DNA from: Prochlorococcus sp. AG-402-M23
GTDB lineage: Bacteria; Cyanobacteriota; Cyanobacteriia; PCC-6307; Cyanobiaceae
Length of the DNA stretch: 64,000 bases
Direction of reading: 5' to 3'
NCBI GenBank assembly: GCA_003216575.1
Contig: QCIR01000004.1
Location: forward strand, 1-64,000
Of the stretch, positions 26,775-34,402 are shown piece after piece (position 1 is the stretch's first letter; the number at the start of each line of letters is the position of its first letter). The translations under genes and the position numbers were made by a program. A model generated the notes under the pieces. That model ran no database searches. It was given only the letters and a program-made list of their open reading frames with translations, and was not told where the DNA came from.

Positions 26775-27146
26775 TTAGTTCTCTAAACTTTTCTCTTTGG
26801 CGACTAATTCTATAAATTTCCATACAAGGGCATGTTTATAGTCGTCCTTATTTGGACAAGCCGATACTACTTCTTGCCATGAGAAATTATCTTGATCTTT
26901 ATTTTCTTTTAGTGGTGATCCAAAATCTCTTGCAAGATTAGAAAGAAAAGAGTATCCGAGTCTTTCTGAAGTGTATTGGATGATCTCATCTGAGTAACTC
27001 ATATAGAGTAAGAGAGTGTCAGCTTGATAGTTATGTCTTGTGCATGCTCCATCAGAACAACCACTACTCGCAATCTCTAAGCAAGCTTTATGGTCGTAGG
27101 TTTCCTTGATTAACTCAACTAATGTTCCCATTGATTCCTTCAGCAC
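26775..27146 (-). CDS. Conserved-looking soluble protein, unknown
   Basis: A 123-residue protein with a Cys-rich N-terminal third (C22, C30, C35) inside CLEIASSGCSDGACTRHNYQ and a second part that appears helical, with one more Cys near 97. An alternative start five codons downstream is possible. The cysteine cluster and a nearby His could bind a metal, but I see no known motif. Confidence 0.6.
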   Translation of the reverse strand: MLKESMGTLVELIKETYDHKACLEIASSGCSDGACTRHNYQADTLLLYMSYSDEIIQYTSERLGYSFLSNLARDFGSPLKENKDQDNFSWQEVVSACPNKDDYKHALVWKFIELVAKEKSLEN

Positions 27147-27293
27147 TTCTTTGGTTATAGCTAAGAAAAATTTTAATTACGTATTCAACCAAATAAACAA
27201 ATAGAATTAGGAAAATAACTAAATATTATTTTCTTTGGATTGCGATTAGGTGAATTTACTAGTTCTTTTTTGTTTTTAAAAGTAATAAGTATT

Positions 27294-27719
27294 TTACTCA
27301 ACAAATCTTGAGTATAACCATCTAAATAATGCTCCTATAACTGGAATATTTCCAAATGTTCCTGAACAAAAATCAAAATAATCTCTATGTTCTTTTACCT
27401 TTCCTTCTTTATCAAATATTAACCGTGTTGTCCCATCATATATAAATTCGATACCTTTTATTTTTAAACCCATTGTCCATTCAACAAAAGCAATATTCTT
27501 ATTGATGGCAATTGAATGTGATTCTAAATAAATATCATCACATCTTTTAATTAACCCATATTGAGCTTTGATATATGCATCAAGTCCATTTATTTCTTGA
27601 GTAGGGTCAATGAATTTAACTTGTTGATTGTATAAAGATTCCCATTCTTCCCTTGATGGAGCTTTTTCTCGATAAGATAAATTAAAGAATTTTTTTAATT
27701 CCTTCTCTTTGATGAGCAT
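27294..27719 (-). CDS. NTF2-like (SnoaL-type) protein
   Basis: A 141-residue protein with the NTF2-like fold pattern: an N-terminal helix ending in EEWESLYNQQVKFIDPTQEI, then GLDAYIKAQYGLIKRCDDI, followed by beta-strands (AFVEWTMGLKI, YDGTTRLIFDKEGKVKEHRDYFD). This is the usual nuclear-transport-factor-2/SnoaL arrangement, which serves many small-molecule binding and isomerase roles. No substrate can be inferred. Confidence 0.8.
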   Translation of the reverse strand: MLIKEKELKKFFNLSYREKAPSREEWESLYNQQVKFIDPTQEINGLDAYIKAQYGLIKRCDDIYLESHSIAINKNIAFVEWTMGLKIKGIEFIYDGTTRLIFDKEGKVKEHRDYFDFCSGTFGNIPVIGALFRWLYSRFVE

Positions 27720-27834
27720 TGAAGTTAACGTTAAAAATTACAATTTATGTTATTTAAATAGACATCGCGTTGAAGCTATGTCATCAAGATAACTCGGAAA
27801 TAGCTTAGATTTAGTATCTATTCATTTAGCTCAT

Positions 27835-28140
27835 ATGAACAGGAAGAACATTCTTATTTCTATTTCTGTCCTTGGAATAGGAATAATTCTCTATAAATTG
27901 CTATTGGGACTTGTCATCCCAATAGCTTTGTTTGTCTCTCTTGGATATGTTTTGAAGTTTTTACTTAAGAATTCTGAGTCTGATTCAGTTGAGGAAGTTT
28001 CTCAGATTTTTACTAATACTGAGAACTATGAGTCAAATGACAACATAGTTGAAATTAAACCCATTGAAGAAGAAAAGCCTGTTGAAGAAGAAAAGCCTGT
28101 TGAAGAGGATCAGCCTGTTGAAGAAGAAAAGCCTGAGTAA
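27835..28140 (+). CDS. Membrane-anchored protein with PVEEEK repeats
   Basis: A 101-residue protein: an N-terminal membrane stretch (about 5-48, two short helices or one long hairpin), an acidic Ser/Asn linker, and at the C-terminus four hexapeptide repeats of (P)(V/I)EE(E/D)(K/Q) encoded by 18-base units. Acidic Pro-rich tails of this kind often span a periplasm or act as flexible linkers; this is inference. The repeat should vary in number between strains. Confidence 0.7.
   Translation: MNRKNILISISVLGIGIILYKLLLGLVIPIALFVSLGYVLKFLLKNSESDSVEEVSQIFTNTENYESNDNIVEIKPIEEEKPVEEEKPVEEDQPVEEEKPE
28060..28131 (+). repeat. Four 18-base tandem repeats
   Basis: Four in-frame 18-base units (CC-(C/T)-(A/G)TT-GAAGA(A/G)..., last one followed by CCTGAG and the stop) code for PVEEEK-type hexapeptides. 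The third unit differs (GAGGATCAG). Tandem in-frame repeats like this expand and contract by slippage. Confidence 0.9.
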
Positions 28141-28184
28141 GTGGTTAGAATTGGATAGCTTTAATTATTTCTCAAGTTTCTTTA

Positions 28185-28403
28185 ATGGATACAAATTCAA
28201 AAAAAAGTTTTTGGGATTTAAAGCCTTACTGGTGTCAACCTTGGTCAATTATTAGCTTTGGAGTTTTAGTTATAATTTTTAGTTGGAAACTATTTAATAA
28301 CATTATTTTTACTTCAGTTATAAGCGGTTTTGTTTTTGTTTGGTGGATATTATTTTTAATACTTGTTCCGAATTCATATCAAGTAATTAATGATAAAGAA
28401 TAA
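28185..28403 (+). CDS. DUF6737-like small membrane protein
   Basis: A 72-residue protein starting MDTNSKKSFWDLKPYWCQPW, then two membrane helices (about 20-36 and 42-63). The FWDLKPxWCQPWSI start is characteristic of a cyanobacterial family I know as DUF6737. The function is unknown. It follows the repeat-containing gene by 44 bases on the same strand. Confidence 0.75.
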   Translation: MDTNSKKSFWDLKPYWCQPWSIISFGVLVIIFSWKLFNNIIFTSVISGFVFVWWILFLILVPNSYQVINDKE

Positions 28404-28490
28404 CCATAATTTTTTATATTATTTTAATAGGTTAAAATTTATTCTCTATTTAGACCTGAAAAACATAAATAAAAATTTGAAGTTAAGTAT

Positions 28491-28685
28491 TTATTTCCCC
28501 TGATCCCTACTTGTTTTGGATGGGAATCCTATGTAGCCACCTGAAAACCGCTTTCGATTTGCCCAATAAAATTCAACTAACTCTCTTGTGGAGCTTGTTA
28601 TGAGAGCTTCTCTGCCTATTCCTAATCCGCTTGAAAGCTTTAGATTCGTTGTTGATTTACAGCTTGAAGTGCTTGAAGATTCCAT
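28491..28685 (-). CDS. Small Ser/Thr-rich protein, unknown
   Basis: A 64-residue basic protein from the ATG at 28685 (another in-frame ATG is at 28697). It is rich in Ser/Thr/Arg, with the segment SSTRELVEFYWANRKRFSGG. No domain is recognised. GC and codon use are higher than in the following spacer, which supports coding. Confidence 0.5.
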   Translation of the reverse strand: MESSSTSSCKSTTNLKLSSGLGIGREALITSSTRELVEFYWANRKRFSGGYIGFPSKTSRDQGK

Positions 28686-28697
28686 TAGATACTCCAA

Positions 28698-29231
28698 TTA
28701 ATTGGTTGGTTGAATAAGTGAATAATCTCCTTGCTTCTGTTCTTCGTTTCATTAATCAGGCTTTGTAAATTAAATGATTTTGTTAGAGTGGGCAAAATAG
28801 AGATTCCTCAATACACTCGCAGCGCCTCTCTATAGTACATCAGTATTACTAAAAGTCAATTTTATATTTCTCGGGTATAAAGTGTAATTTATTATATATA
28901 TTTAAAATGGATTTAATAAGTACTTATTTCAAGGAAAATTATACATTAAAAATATTTAAATTTAATTTCAAATTATTGATAGATATAAAATAGAAATCAA
29001 TTTTAATGAAAAATAAATTAAATTAAAAAATAATTCATAATTTATTATTAAATATTTTATTATTATTTATATTTTTCCAAATTATTCAAATTATTATAAA
29101 AACTTTTTGTGTATAATAATTTCTGAGGATGGACTATATGCATATAATAATTTTACTATTTAGTTTAAGTACCTAATTTACTCTTTTTATATTATAAATT
29201 ATTCAATATGTATAAGATAAAGTATACAATA
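28698..29231. other. Extremely AT-rich gene-free spacer
   Basis: No gene is seen. My hand count over 28921-29100 gives 15 G/C in 180 bases, about 8% GC, far below even this AT-rich genome. The first 160 bases are ordinary and contain a small GC-richer patch near 28813-28835. The spacer separates ordinary small genes from the minus-strand cassette at 29535-31193. No clear repeats or T-run hairpins could be read with confidence. Confidence 0.7.
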
Positions 29232-29426
29232 CTAAGTAAAAGTAAATTTATCTATAACTAGTATTTCCTGTTCTGAGAAATCGCTTGCTGATATACAATT
29301 TATCCACTCTTTATACTCTTGAGCAATAGCTAATTGATCACCTGGGCTGACTTCTACTGTTCTTTTTAAGATATGGGATAAGCCTTTAACTAATATATCT
29401 TCTATACTGTTTTGATCTTCTTTCAT
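29232..29426 (-). CDS. Small QExxEWI-motif protein, copy 2
   Basis: A 64-residue protein with an N-terminal helix (NSIEDILVKGLSHILKR), then IAQEYKEWINCIS (33-45) and an acidic SASDFSEQEILVI tail. The motif and arrangement match the small proteins at 26153-26353 and 48841-49071. It is less AT-rich than its surroundings, which supports a coding role. The function is unknown. Confidence 0.7.
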   Translation of the reverse strand: MKEDQNSIEDILVKGLSHILKRTVEVSPGDQLAIAQEYKEWINCISASDFSEQEILVIDKFTFT

Positions 29427-29534
29427 GTACTTATTGCATATATACCAGACTAACCTTCATTAATTAAGTTGTAAAGAGGTTAAATCTATTTAAAAACTGA
29501 GATTTAGTGACGTCGTTTATATATAAGGAATAAA

Positions 29535-29876
29535 TCATGCAGCGTCGATTTCATCATTTTTATCTATAGAGGGAATGAATCCTAATTCTTCTATCGTTTC
29601 AACTAATGAGAGCTTTATATCTTCTTTATGTGATGCTATATTAATAGAAATTGGTTTTTTTAATTTATCATTATTATTTAGCCCTGTAATAGATTTTTTA
29701 ATATCTAAATTCTTGTTTGTAGATCTAATAAAGTTATTAAGATATTTAATATTAATCAAGTATAATGAGAATGTAATTCCAATTAGAACTAAAAAAATAT
29801 TATGAACAAAAAAATATGAGAAAACTAAAGTCGCAGATAAATATTCTATAATATTTATTATTTTAGTTTTTTTCAT
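29535..29876 (-). CDS. Last gene of the five-gene cassette: membrane protein
   Basis: A 113-residue protein with two membrane helices close together (about 10-26 and 28-44), followed by a polar region with an acidic end (SIDKNDEIDAA). It starts 2 bases after the preceding stop, so it is very likely cotranslated with the genes upstream. The domain is not recognised. Confidence 0.65.
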   Translation of the reverse strand: MKKTKIINIIEYLSATLVFSYFFVHNIFLVLIGITFSLYLINIKYLNNFIRSTNKNLDIKKSITGLNNNDKLKKPISINIASHKEDIKLSLVETIEELGFIPSIDKNDEIDAA

Positions 29877-29878
29877 AA

Positions 29879-30199
29879 TTAGGCAACATCCTGTTGATTT
29901 CTTTTGTTTTGTCTTTCTAATAATGTCAGGTCATAGGATGATTGGATTTGATTATTGTAGTCTAATTCGTCAATAAACCTTGATACGTGTTTTTTGCTTT
30001 GCATCCACTTATTCCTTATTGTTTTAGGTATATCAGGTAGAGTAACTTCTTTTTTATCGAGAGACCTTACATATCTTTTCCTTTGCCCACTATCCATTGT
30101 CGAATTGTAGTTGTCATGAGTTTGAGTGAGATCCTTTCGACGCTCTTTTGACTCAGTAATTGCCATTAATTCTGAAAGACTTCTAATGAATGGAATCAT
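29879..30199 (-). CDS. Cassette gene 4: basic soluble protein
   Basis: A 106-residue strongly charged, mostly helical protein (KERRKDLTQTHDNYNSTMDS, then DKKEVTLPDIPKTIRNKWMQ). Its ATG overlaps the preceding gene's TGA by four bases (ATGA at 30196-30199), a signature of translational coupling. No domain is recognised. Confidence 0.65.
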   Translation of the reverse strand: MIPFIRSLSELMAITESKERRKDLTQTHDNYNSTMDSGQRKRYVRSLDKKEVTLPDIPKTIRNKWMQSKKHVSRFIDELDYNNQIQSSYDLTLLERQNKRNQQDVA

Positions 30200-30357
30200 G
30201 CTGCATACCTCTCTTTTTTGTTTTTATTTGAATTGGTATCTTTGCTTTTATCTTTTTTATAGGCATTTATATAGTGAACATCATAGGATCCCAACCCTTC
30301 TTTCTTCGGATTGTATAAATGGATGAATCCATTTCTAGACTTAAAATTCTTATTCAT
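30196..30357 (-). CDS. Cassette gene 3: short basic protein
   Basis: A 53-residue Lys/Asn-rich protein from the ATG at 30357 (MNKNFKSRNGFIHLYNPKKE). A longer frame from 30393 would overlap the preceding gene, so the shorter form fits better. It starts 4 bases after that gene's stop and shares four bases with the next gene. The function is unknown. Confidence 0.55.
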   Translation of the reverse strand: MNKNFKSRNGFIHLYNPKKEGLGSYDVHYINAYKKDKSKDTNSNKNKKERYAA

Positions 30358-30361
30358 AGTC

Positions 30362-30535
30362 TCAAGCTCCTCTCTTTTGATTTTTTCTATCAAACATAGG
30401 GTCCATATCGCAAATGAAATTGGGCTTGTATTTCTCTAATAACCTCCTCGTGATCCCCTGGTCTATCGCCTGGATATCCTCAGATTCAAATTTTTGTTGA
30501 TCAGAAATTCTAGAACTTAAGTTGGAGATTTTCAT
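30362..30535 (-). CDS. Cassette gene 2: short protein
   Basis: A 57-residue protein from the ATG at 30535 (MKISNLSSRISDQQKFESED), with RRLLEKYKPNFICDMDPMFD near the C-terminus. A longer frame from 30670 would run through the end of the 206-residue gene and carries a different composition, so I prefer the shorter start. No domain is recognised. Confidence 0.55.
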   Translation of the reverse strand: MKISNLSSRISDQQKFESEDIQAIDQGITRRLLEKYKPNFICDMDPMFDRKNQKRGA

Positions 30536-30572
30536 TTTAAATAATAATGTGAGTAACTTTTTAGAACGAGTA

Positions 30573-31193
30573 TTAGACAAGAGAGTCGATTTTTTCTCTA
30601 TTCGATAGTAACTTACTAAGCTTCTTGTTTTCTTCTTGAAGATTGTTAATGATTTTTTTATATGTTTCAATCTTTTCTTTCAGGGATTTTATCTTTTCGC
30701 TTTCAGTCTTTTTTGAAGATTTATTCCTCTTTTTCTTGTGCCCTTTTACTAAGTCTCTTACGGCAGCTTCTGTCATCCTCTCGCCGTTCCCTACCGCCTC
30801 GAAAACCTTTTGCCGCTCCTTGTCGGTCACCCCTTTGCTTCCCATTAGGGCTAGTGATCTAGGCGTCAATGACGCAAGTAGATTATCGTTTATATCAGAT
30901 CTGCCTAGCCAGTTAGTGTATGCGCTTACAAGGTCTACGGCAAACCTTTCGGAGCAATTGATTGCGCCAGACTTCAAAAAGGCTCTCCAGTTCCCAGGCT
31001 TGATGTTGCTCTTTATGTCCGAGAGGTTGGCCGCAACAGCTCTGAGCGACTGGCCAACACAACTCAGCTCCTCGTTGATTTCGACGACCGATTCTTTTAC
31101 GTACTCCACCTGAGCTGGCACGAGCCCCTTCGTGACTTCGCTGTTAAGTGGAATACTTGCTAAGTCGACCACCTCTGTAGGCGATAATTCCAT
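30573..31193 (-). CDS. Cassette gene 1: DNA-binding-like protein with coiled coil, unusual GC
   Basis: A 206-residue protein. Residues about 30-110 (GQSLRAVAANLSDIKSNIK, then PGNWRAFLKSGAINCSERFA) resemble DUF3102-type or plasmid/phage partition-like helical domains, in which a GNWxxFL...I segment is usual; this is pattern recognition only. From about 145 a basic patch (KGHKKKRNKSSKK) and a long heptad coiled coil (165-206) follow. The 5' two thirds, 30781-31140, count about 52% GC by hand, while the coiled-coil end is as AT-rich as the neighbours. That suggests recent transfer or a fusion of two parts. Confidence 0.75.
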   Translation of the reverse strand: MELSPTEVVDLASIPLNSEVTKGLVPAQVEYVKESVVEINEELSCVGQSLRAVAANLSDIKSNIKPGNWRAFLKSGAINCSERFAVDLVSAYTNWLGRSDINDNLLASLTPRSLALMGSKGVTDKERQKVFEAVGNGERMTEAAVRDLVKGHKKKRNKSSKKTESEKIKSLKEKIETYKKIINNLQEENKKLSKLLSNREKIDSLV

Positions 31194-31734
31194 GGGTCTA
31201 GCTTGTTACGTTTTAAATATACGGCTTGTGACGAATCGGAACAATGGGTACTGATGTACTAGGCCTGTTCTTGTTATTCTTATATTACTTTTTTGGTATG
31301 AATAGCTGTATTTATGCCTTTTTTTATCAGATCGATAGAAAAGTTGTTAATATTGAAATTGTTTTGGAGGGCAGCAGCCCTAGTATGGCTAATTCGCCTT
31401 CTGAAGATAGATAACTTATATGTTTTATTACTATAGACTTGATACTAGTGTGAAGAATAGACAATGAATAGTAAAAGAAAATATAAGTTAGCTGTTTTTT
31501 GATTTTTACTATATTGCACGACCCACCTAGGCTGATTTGCTAGGTATTAATACTTATATGTTCTACTCTTTGTTCTCATCTAAATACTCAGCTTTAAATC
31601 AACACTAGTTGATTTAGAATTTAATTAATTTCTCGGCATGGCTATTTAAAAATTAGAAGTATCTAACCTACTTTTTACTTTTAAGCCCCGCCAGGTTAAG
31701 CCAATCACCTCTATTTCCAGTTATATCAACGCTA
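31194..31734. other. Spacer between the cassette and glyQ
   Basis: No gene is recognised in 541 bases. Small stem-loops occur: AGGGC/GCCCT around AGCA at 31368-31381, and ACCTAG/CTAGGT at 31525-31545. Neither is followed by a T-run. The glyQ promoter and leader must be at the right end, where a GC-richer CCCCGCCAGG stretch precedes the ATG. A small RNA is possible but not shown. Confidence 0.5.
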
Positions 31735-32607
31735 ATGTATTTCCAGGACATAGTTTCGCGCCTTAATATTTTCTGGAGTAAAAAAGGCTGCTTGTTACTT
31801 CAGCCATATGATCTAGAGAAAGGTGCGGGTACGATGAGCCCTCATTCTTTCTTAAGGGCTATTGGACCGGAGCCTTGGGCAGTAGCTTATCCAGAGCCTT
31901 GCAGGAGACCGACTGATGGCAGGTATGGCGATAATCCAAATAGAGCTCAACATTATTTTCAGTATCAAGTTCTTATCAAGCCTTCTCTTGAGGGAATACA
32001 AGAAATTTATTTATCCTCGCTTGAAGCTTTAGGTATTTCAGCGAAAGATCATGACATAAGGTTCGTAGAGGATAATTGGGAATCGCCAACCTTAGGAGCC
32101 TGGGGAGTTGGATGGGAGGTTTGGCTTGATGGGATGGAAGTGACTCAATTTACTTATTTCCAACAATGCGGAGGTCTTGATTGCAAACCTGTCTCGATTG
32201 AAATTACTTATGGTTTGGAAAGATTGGCAATTTACTTACAGAATGTTGAAAGCATTTGGGATCTTTCTTGGAATGAAAATAAGAAATACGGTGATATCTG
32301 GCTTCCTTTTGAAAAAGGTCAATGTAAATATAATTTTGAAGAATCTAATCCAGGTAACTTACGGAAACTTTTTGATATTTACGAGGAAGAGGCTGATCAA
32401 TTAGCCATTAAAAAACTTCCTGTACCTTCTCTTGACTATGTTCTAAAGTGTAGTCATGCTTTTAATTTATTAGAGGCAAGAGGAGTTATTTCTGTTACTG
32501 AGAGAACTAAGATTATTGCAAGAATTCGATCATTGGCTCGTAAAGTTGCTGAATCTTGGTTAGAAGAAAGACAACTCCTTGGGTTTCCTCTTTGTGAATA
32601 TAAATAA
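31735..32607 (+). CDS. glyQ: Glycyl-tRNA synthetase alpha subunit
   Basis: Catalytic subunit of the bacterial alpha2beta2 glycyl-tRNA synthetase. The 290 residues contain all hallmarks: [20 protein letters not shown] near the N-terminus, then [52 protein letters not shown] and [13 protein letters not shown]. The beta subunit glyS is not in the window, which is normal for cyanobacteria where the genes are separate. Confidence 0.98.
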   Translation: MYFQDIVSRLNIFWSKKGCLLLQPYDLEKGAGTMSPHSFLRAIGPEPWAVAYPEPCRRPTDGRYGDNPNRAQHYFQYQVLIKPSLEGIQEIYLSSLEALGISAKDHDIRFVEDNWESPTLGAWGVGWEVWLDGMEVTQFTYFQQCGGLDCKPVSIEITYGLERLAIYLQNVESIWDLSWNENKKYGDIWLPFEKGQCKYNFEESNPGNLRKLFDIYEEEADQLAIKKLPVPSLDYVLKCSHAFNLLEARGVISVTERTKIIARIRSLARKVAESWLEERQLLGFPLCEYK

Positions 32608-32767
32608 TTGATTATTTTGATTTATATAATATTGTTTTCTTTCTATGGCATTAATTAGTAAGAATGTATATGTGTCGAAGTATAAAAAGATACGTCTTGA
32701 TATTTGAGTATTGGAATGTCTTAATTAATACATTAATATGAATTCGAAATATTTGTGTGAGGACACA

Positions 32768-34012
32768 ATGAAGCTTTTTCAGCGTTTGCTGGTAGCTCCT
32801 GCTGCTTTGGGCTTAATGGCACCATTGGCTGCTAATGCCGATGTTACTTCGGTATCTAACAATTCAGATCTAAGCTCTGAAGTTATTCAAGCTCGTGTTG
32901 ATGGAGTAGAGGCTCAGTTAGGTGAAATCCAAGCTGGTCAATTCTCTTCAACCACAAAGATGAGCGGTAAGGCTGCTTTCATCCTTGGTTATGTAGATGA
33001 TGACAATGAGACTAATACAGATGAGATAACTGGTGAATACATGTACCAGTTAAATATGAATACAAGTTTTACTGGTGAAGACAATCTTTACACACGTATT
33101 AAAACTGGTAATGTAGCTGATCATTTTAAAGATACAGCCCAAGGTACTTACTTATCAGCAACCAACAAGAATGGCGATGTTCTTAAGGTTGACAAGCTTT
33201 GGTACCAATTTCCAGTAGGCGATAGCCTTCAAGTTTGGGTTGGACCAAAGATTGAAAACTACTACATGTTAGCTAGTGCTCCTTCAATCTATAAGCCTGT
33301 ACTTAAGCAATTTGCTTTAGGTGGTAATGGTTCAGCATATGGTTCAAGTACAAGTCCTGGATTTGGAGTTGCTTGGACACAGGAAACTGAAGATCCTTCT
33401 GATGGAAGATGGGCTGTAAGTGCTAACTACACTTCAAAAGATGGCGATCATTCTGATAGTGATGAGGGAATGTTTGGCGAAAAGACTACAAATTTCGTCA
33501 TGACTAAGGTTGAGTATGGTACACCTCAGTGGCAAGTTTCTCTTGCAACTTCATTTAAAGAAAATGGAGCGAGTGACTATGACGGTTACTTCCATTCAGC
33601 ACTTGCAGATCATAATGGTGACATAACTGCATATGCTTTAAGAGGATATTGGCAGCCAGAAGAATCTGGTTCAATCCCATCAATCCAGGTTGGTTATGAT
33701 ACAGCCAACATGGATAGTCCTAAAGCTGGTGAAGCTGAGGAGACAGCTGGATGGATGGTAGGTCTTGGATGGAAAGATCTATTTATCGATGGCAATAGAG
33801 CTGGTGTAGCTATTGGTTCTAGAATGGCTGCAACTGATATTAAAGGTGGTGGATCCGATCCAGCAGAAGACAATAGCGTTTGGGAAGCTTATTACACTTT
33901 CAAAGTTAATGATGGTGTAAGTGTTACTCCAGCAATCTTCGGTGGATCAGATGTAGAAGTTGATGGTAAGGACTACACAGGTGCAGTTCTTTTAACTGAA
34001 TTCAGATTCTAA
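32768..34012 (+). CDS. Outer-membrane porin without an SLH domain
   Basis: A 414-residue outer-membrane beta-barrel protein from the ATG at 32768. A signal peptide covers 1-25 (cleavage after ANA). The mature start holds a short coiled-coil segment ending in IQAGQFSSTTKMSG, the usual entry into the barrel of cyanobacterial porins, and then about sixteen amphipathic strands ending in LLTEFRF with a C-terminal Phe. Typical cyanobacterial porins carry an SLH domain before the coiled coil; here it is missing. A terminator follows at 34025. Confidence 0.85.
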   Translation: MKLFQRLLVAPAALGLMAPLAANADVTSVSNNSDLSSEVIQARVDGVEAQLGEIQAGQFSSTTKMSGKAAFILGYVDDDNETNTDEITGEYMYQLNMNTSFTGEDNLYTRIKTGNVADHFKDTAQGTYLSATNKNGDVLKVDKLWYQFPVGDSLQVWVGPKIENYYMLASAPSIYKPVLKQFALGGNGSAYGSSTSPGFGVAWTQETEDPSDGRWAVSANYTSKDGDHSDSDEGMFGEKTTNFVMTKVEYGTPQWQVSLATSFKENGASDYDGYFHSALADHNGDITAYALRGYWQPEESGSIPSIQVGYDTANMDSPKAGEAEETAGWMVGLGWKDLFIDGNRAGVAIGSRMAATDIKGGGSDPAEDNSVWEAYYTFKVNDGVSVTPAIFGGSDVEVDGKDYTGAVLLTEFRF

Positions 34013-34024
34013 TTTTTTAATTCA

Positions 34025-34058
34025 TAAAAAAACGCCCTTTTAAAGGGCGTTTTTTTTT
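34025..34058 (+). terminator. Terminator of porin gene
   Basis: CGCCCTTT/AAAGGGCG hairpin followed by nine T, 20 bases after the porin stop. The A-run on the other side lets it also serve the convergent small gene. Confidence 0.9.
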
Positions 34059-34070
34059 ATGAATAATTTT

Positions 34071-34316
34071 TTACCAGCAGTTCTCTCCTTCTCCTATGGG
34101 AATACAAACATCTGCTTTTTTAGCTTTATCAGCAGCTTTTTTAGCGGCCTCGTCAAGTTTTCCGTCTTCATCTGCATCTTGATCAGTAGTCCATTCCTTT
34201 AGACCACCCATATCACCATGCTTTTCTCCAGCTATTGAATTATCTGGAATTATTGCATTGGTAGATAATGCCGCCGCCGCGGCTAGGAATATTCCTATGG
34301 GAGATTTTTTAGCCAT
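34071..34316 (-). CDS. Small exported acidic protein with a degenerate calcium-loop
   Basis: An 81-residue protein with a signal peptide (1-29, cleavage near SIAG). The mature part contains DQDADEDGKLDEAA (about 45-58), which resembles the start of an EF-hand or dockerin calcium loop, but the last acidic ligand is replaced by Ala. Two cysteines close the C-terminus (about 71 and 80). The function is unknown. Confidence 0.65.
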   Translation of the reverse strand: MAKKSPIGIFLAAAAALSTNAIIPDNSIAGEKHGDMGGLKEWTTDQDADEDGKLDEAAKKAADKAKKADVCIPIGEGENCW

Positions 34317-34402
34317 ATGTAATTGATTTTGTATTTATTTTGATAGTTCAAGGCTCTTGGTGAAAGTTCATTTATCACTTTGTTTTGTATAAATGGACCG
34401 TA

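Noticed and set aside
28049-28255. 68-codon frame overlapping the PVEEEK repeats
   Set aside because: It is another reading of the same 18-base repeats (KKKSLL-type) and would overlap two supported genes.
28698-29231. CRISPR array or tandem repeats in the AT-rich spacer
   Set aside because: Runs of A and T look repetitive, but no regular unit with constant spacing can be found.
30362-30670. Long version (102 codons) of cassette gene 2
   Set aside because: It would overlap the end of the 206-residue gene by nearly 100 bases. The shorter frame from 30535 begins in the gap and fits the packing of the other genes.
30643-31113. 156-codon plus-strand frame opposite the 206-residue gene
   Set aside because: It is an antisense shadow: the higher GC of this stretch lowers stop frequency in all frames, and the minus-strand frame has the better start, a coiled coil and operon partners.
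34071-34316. True EF-hand calcium-binding protein
   Set aside because: The DxDxDG loop is present, but the final acidic ligand is missing and there is no second hand, so I describe it only as degenerate.
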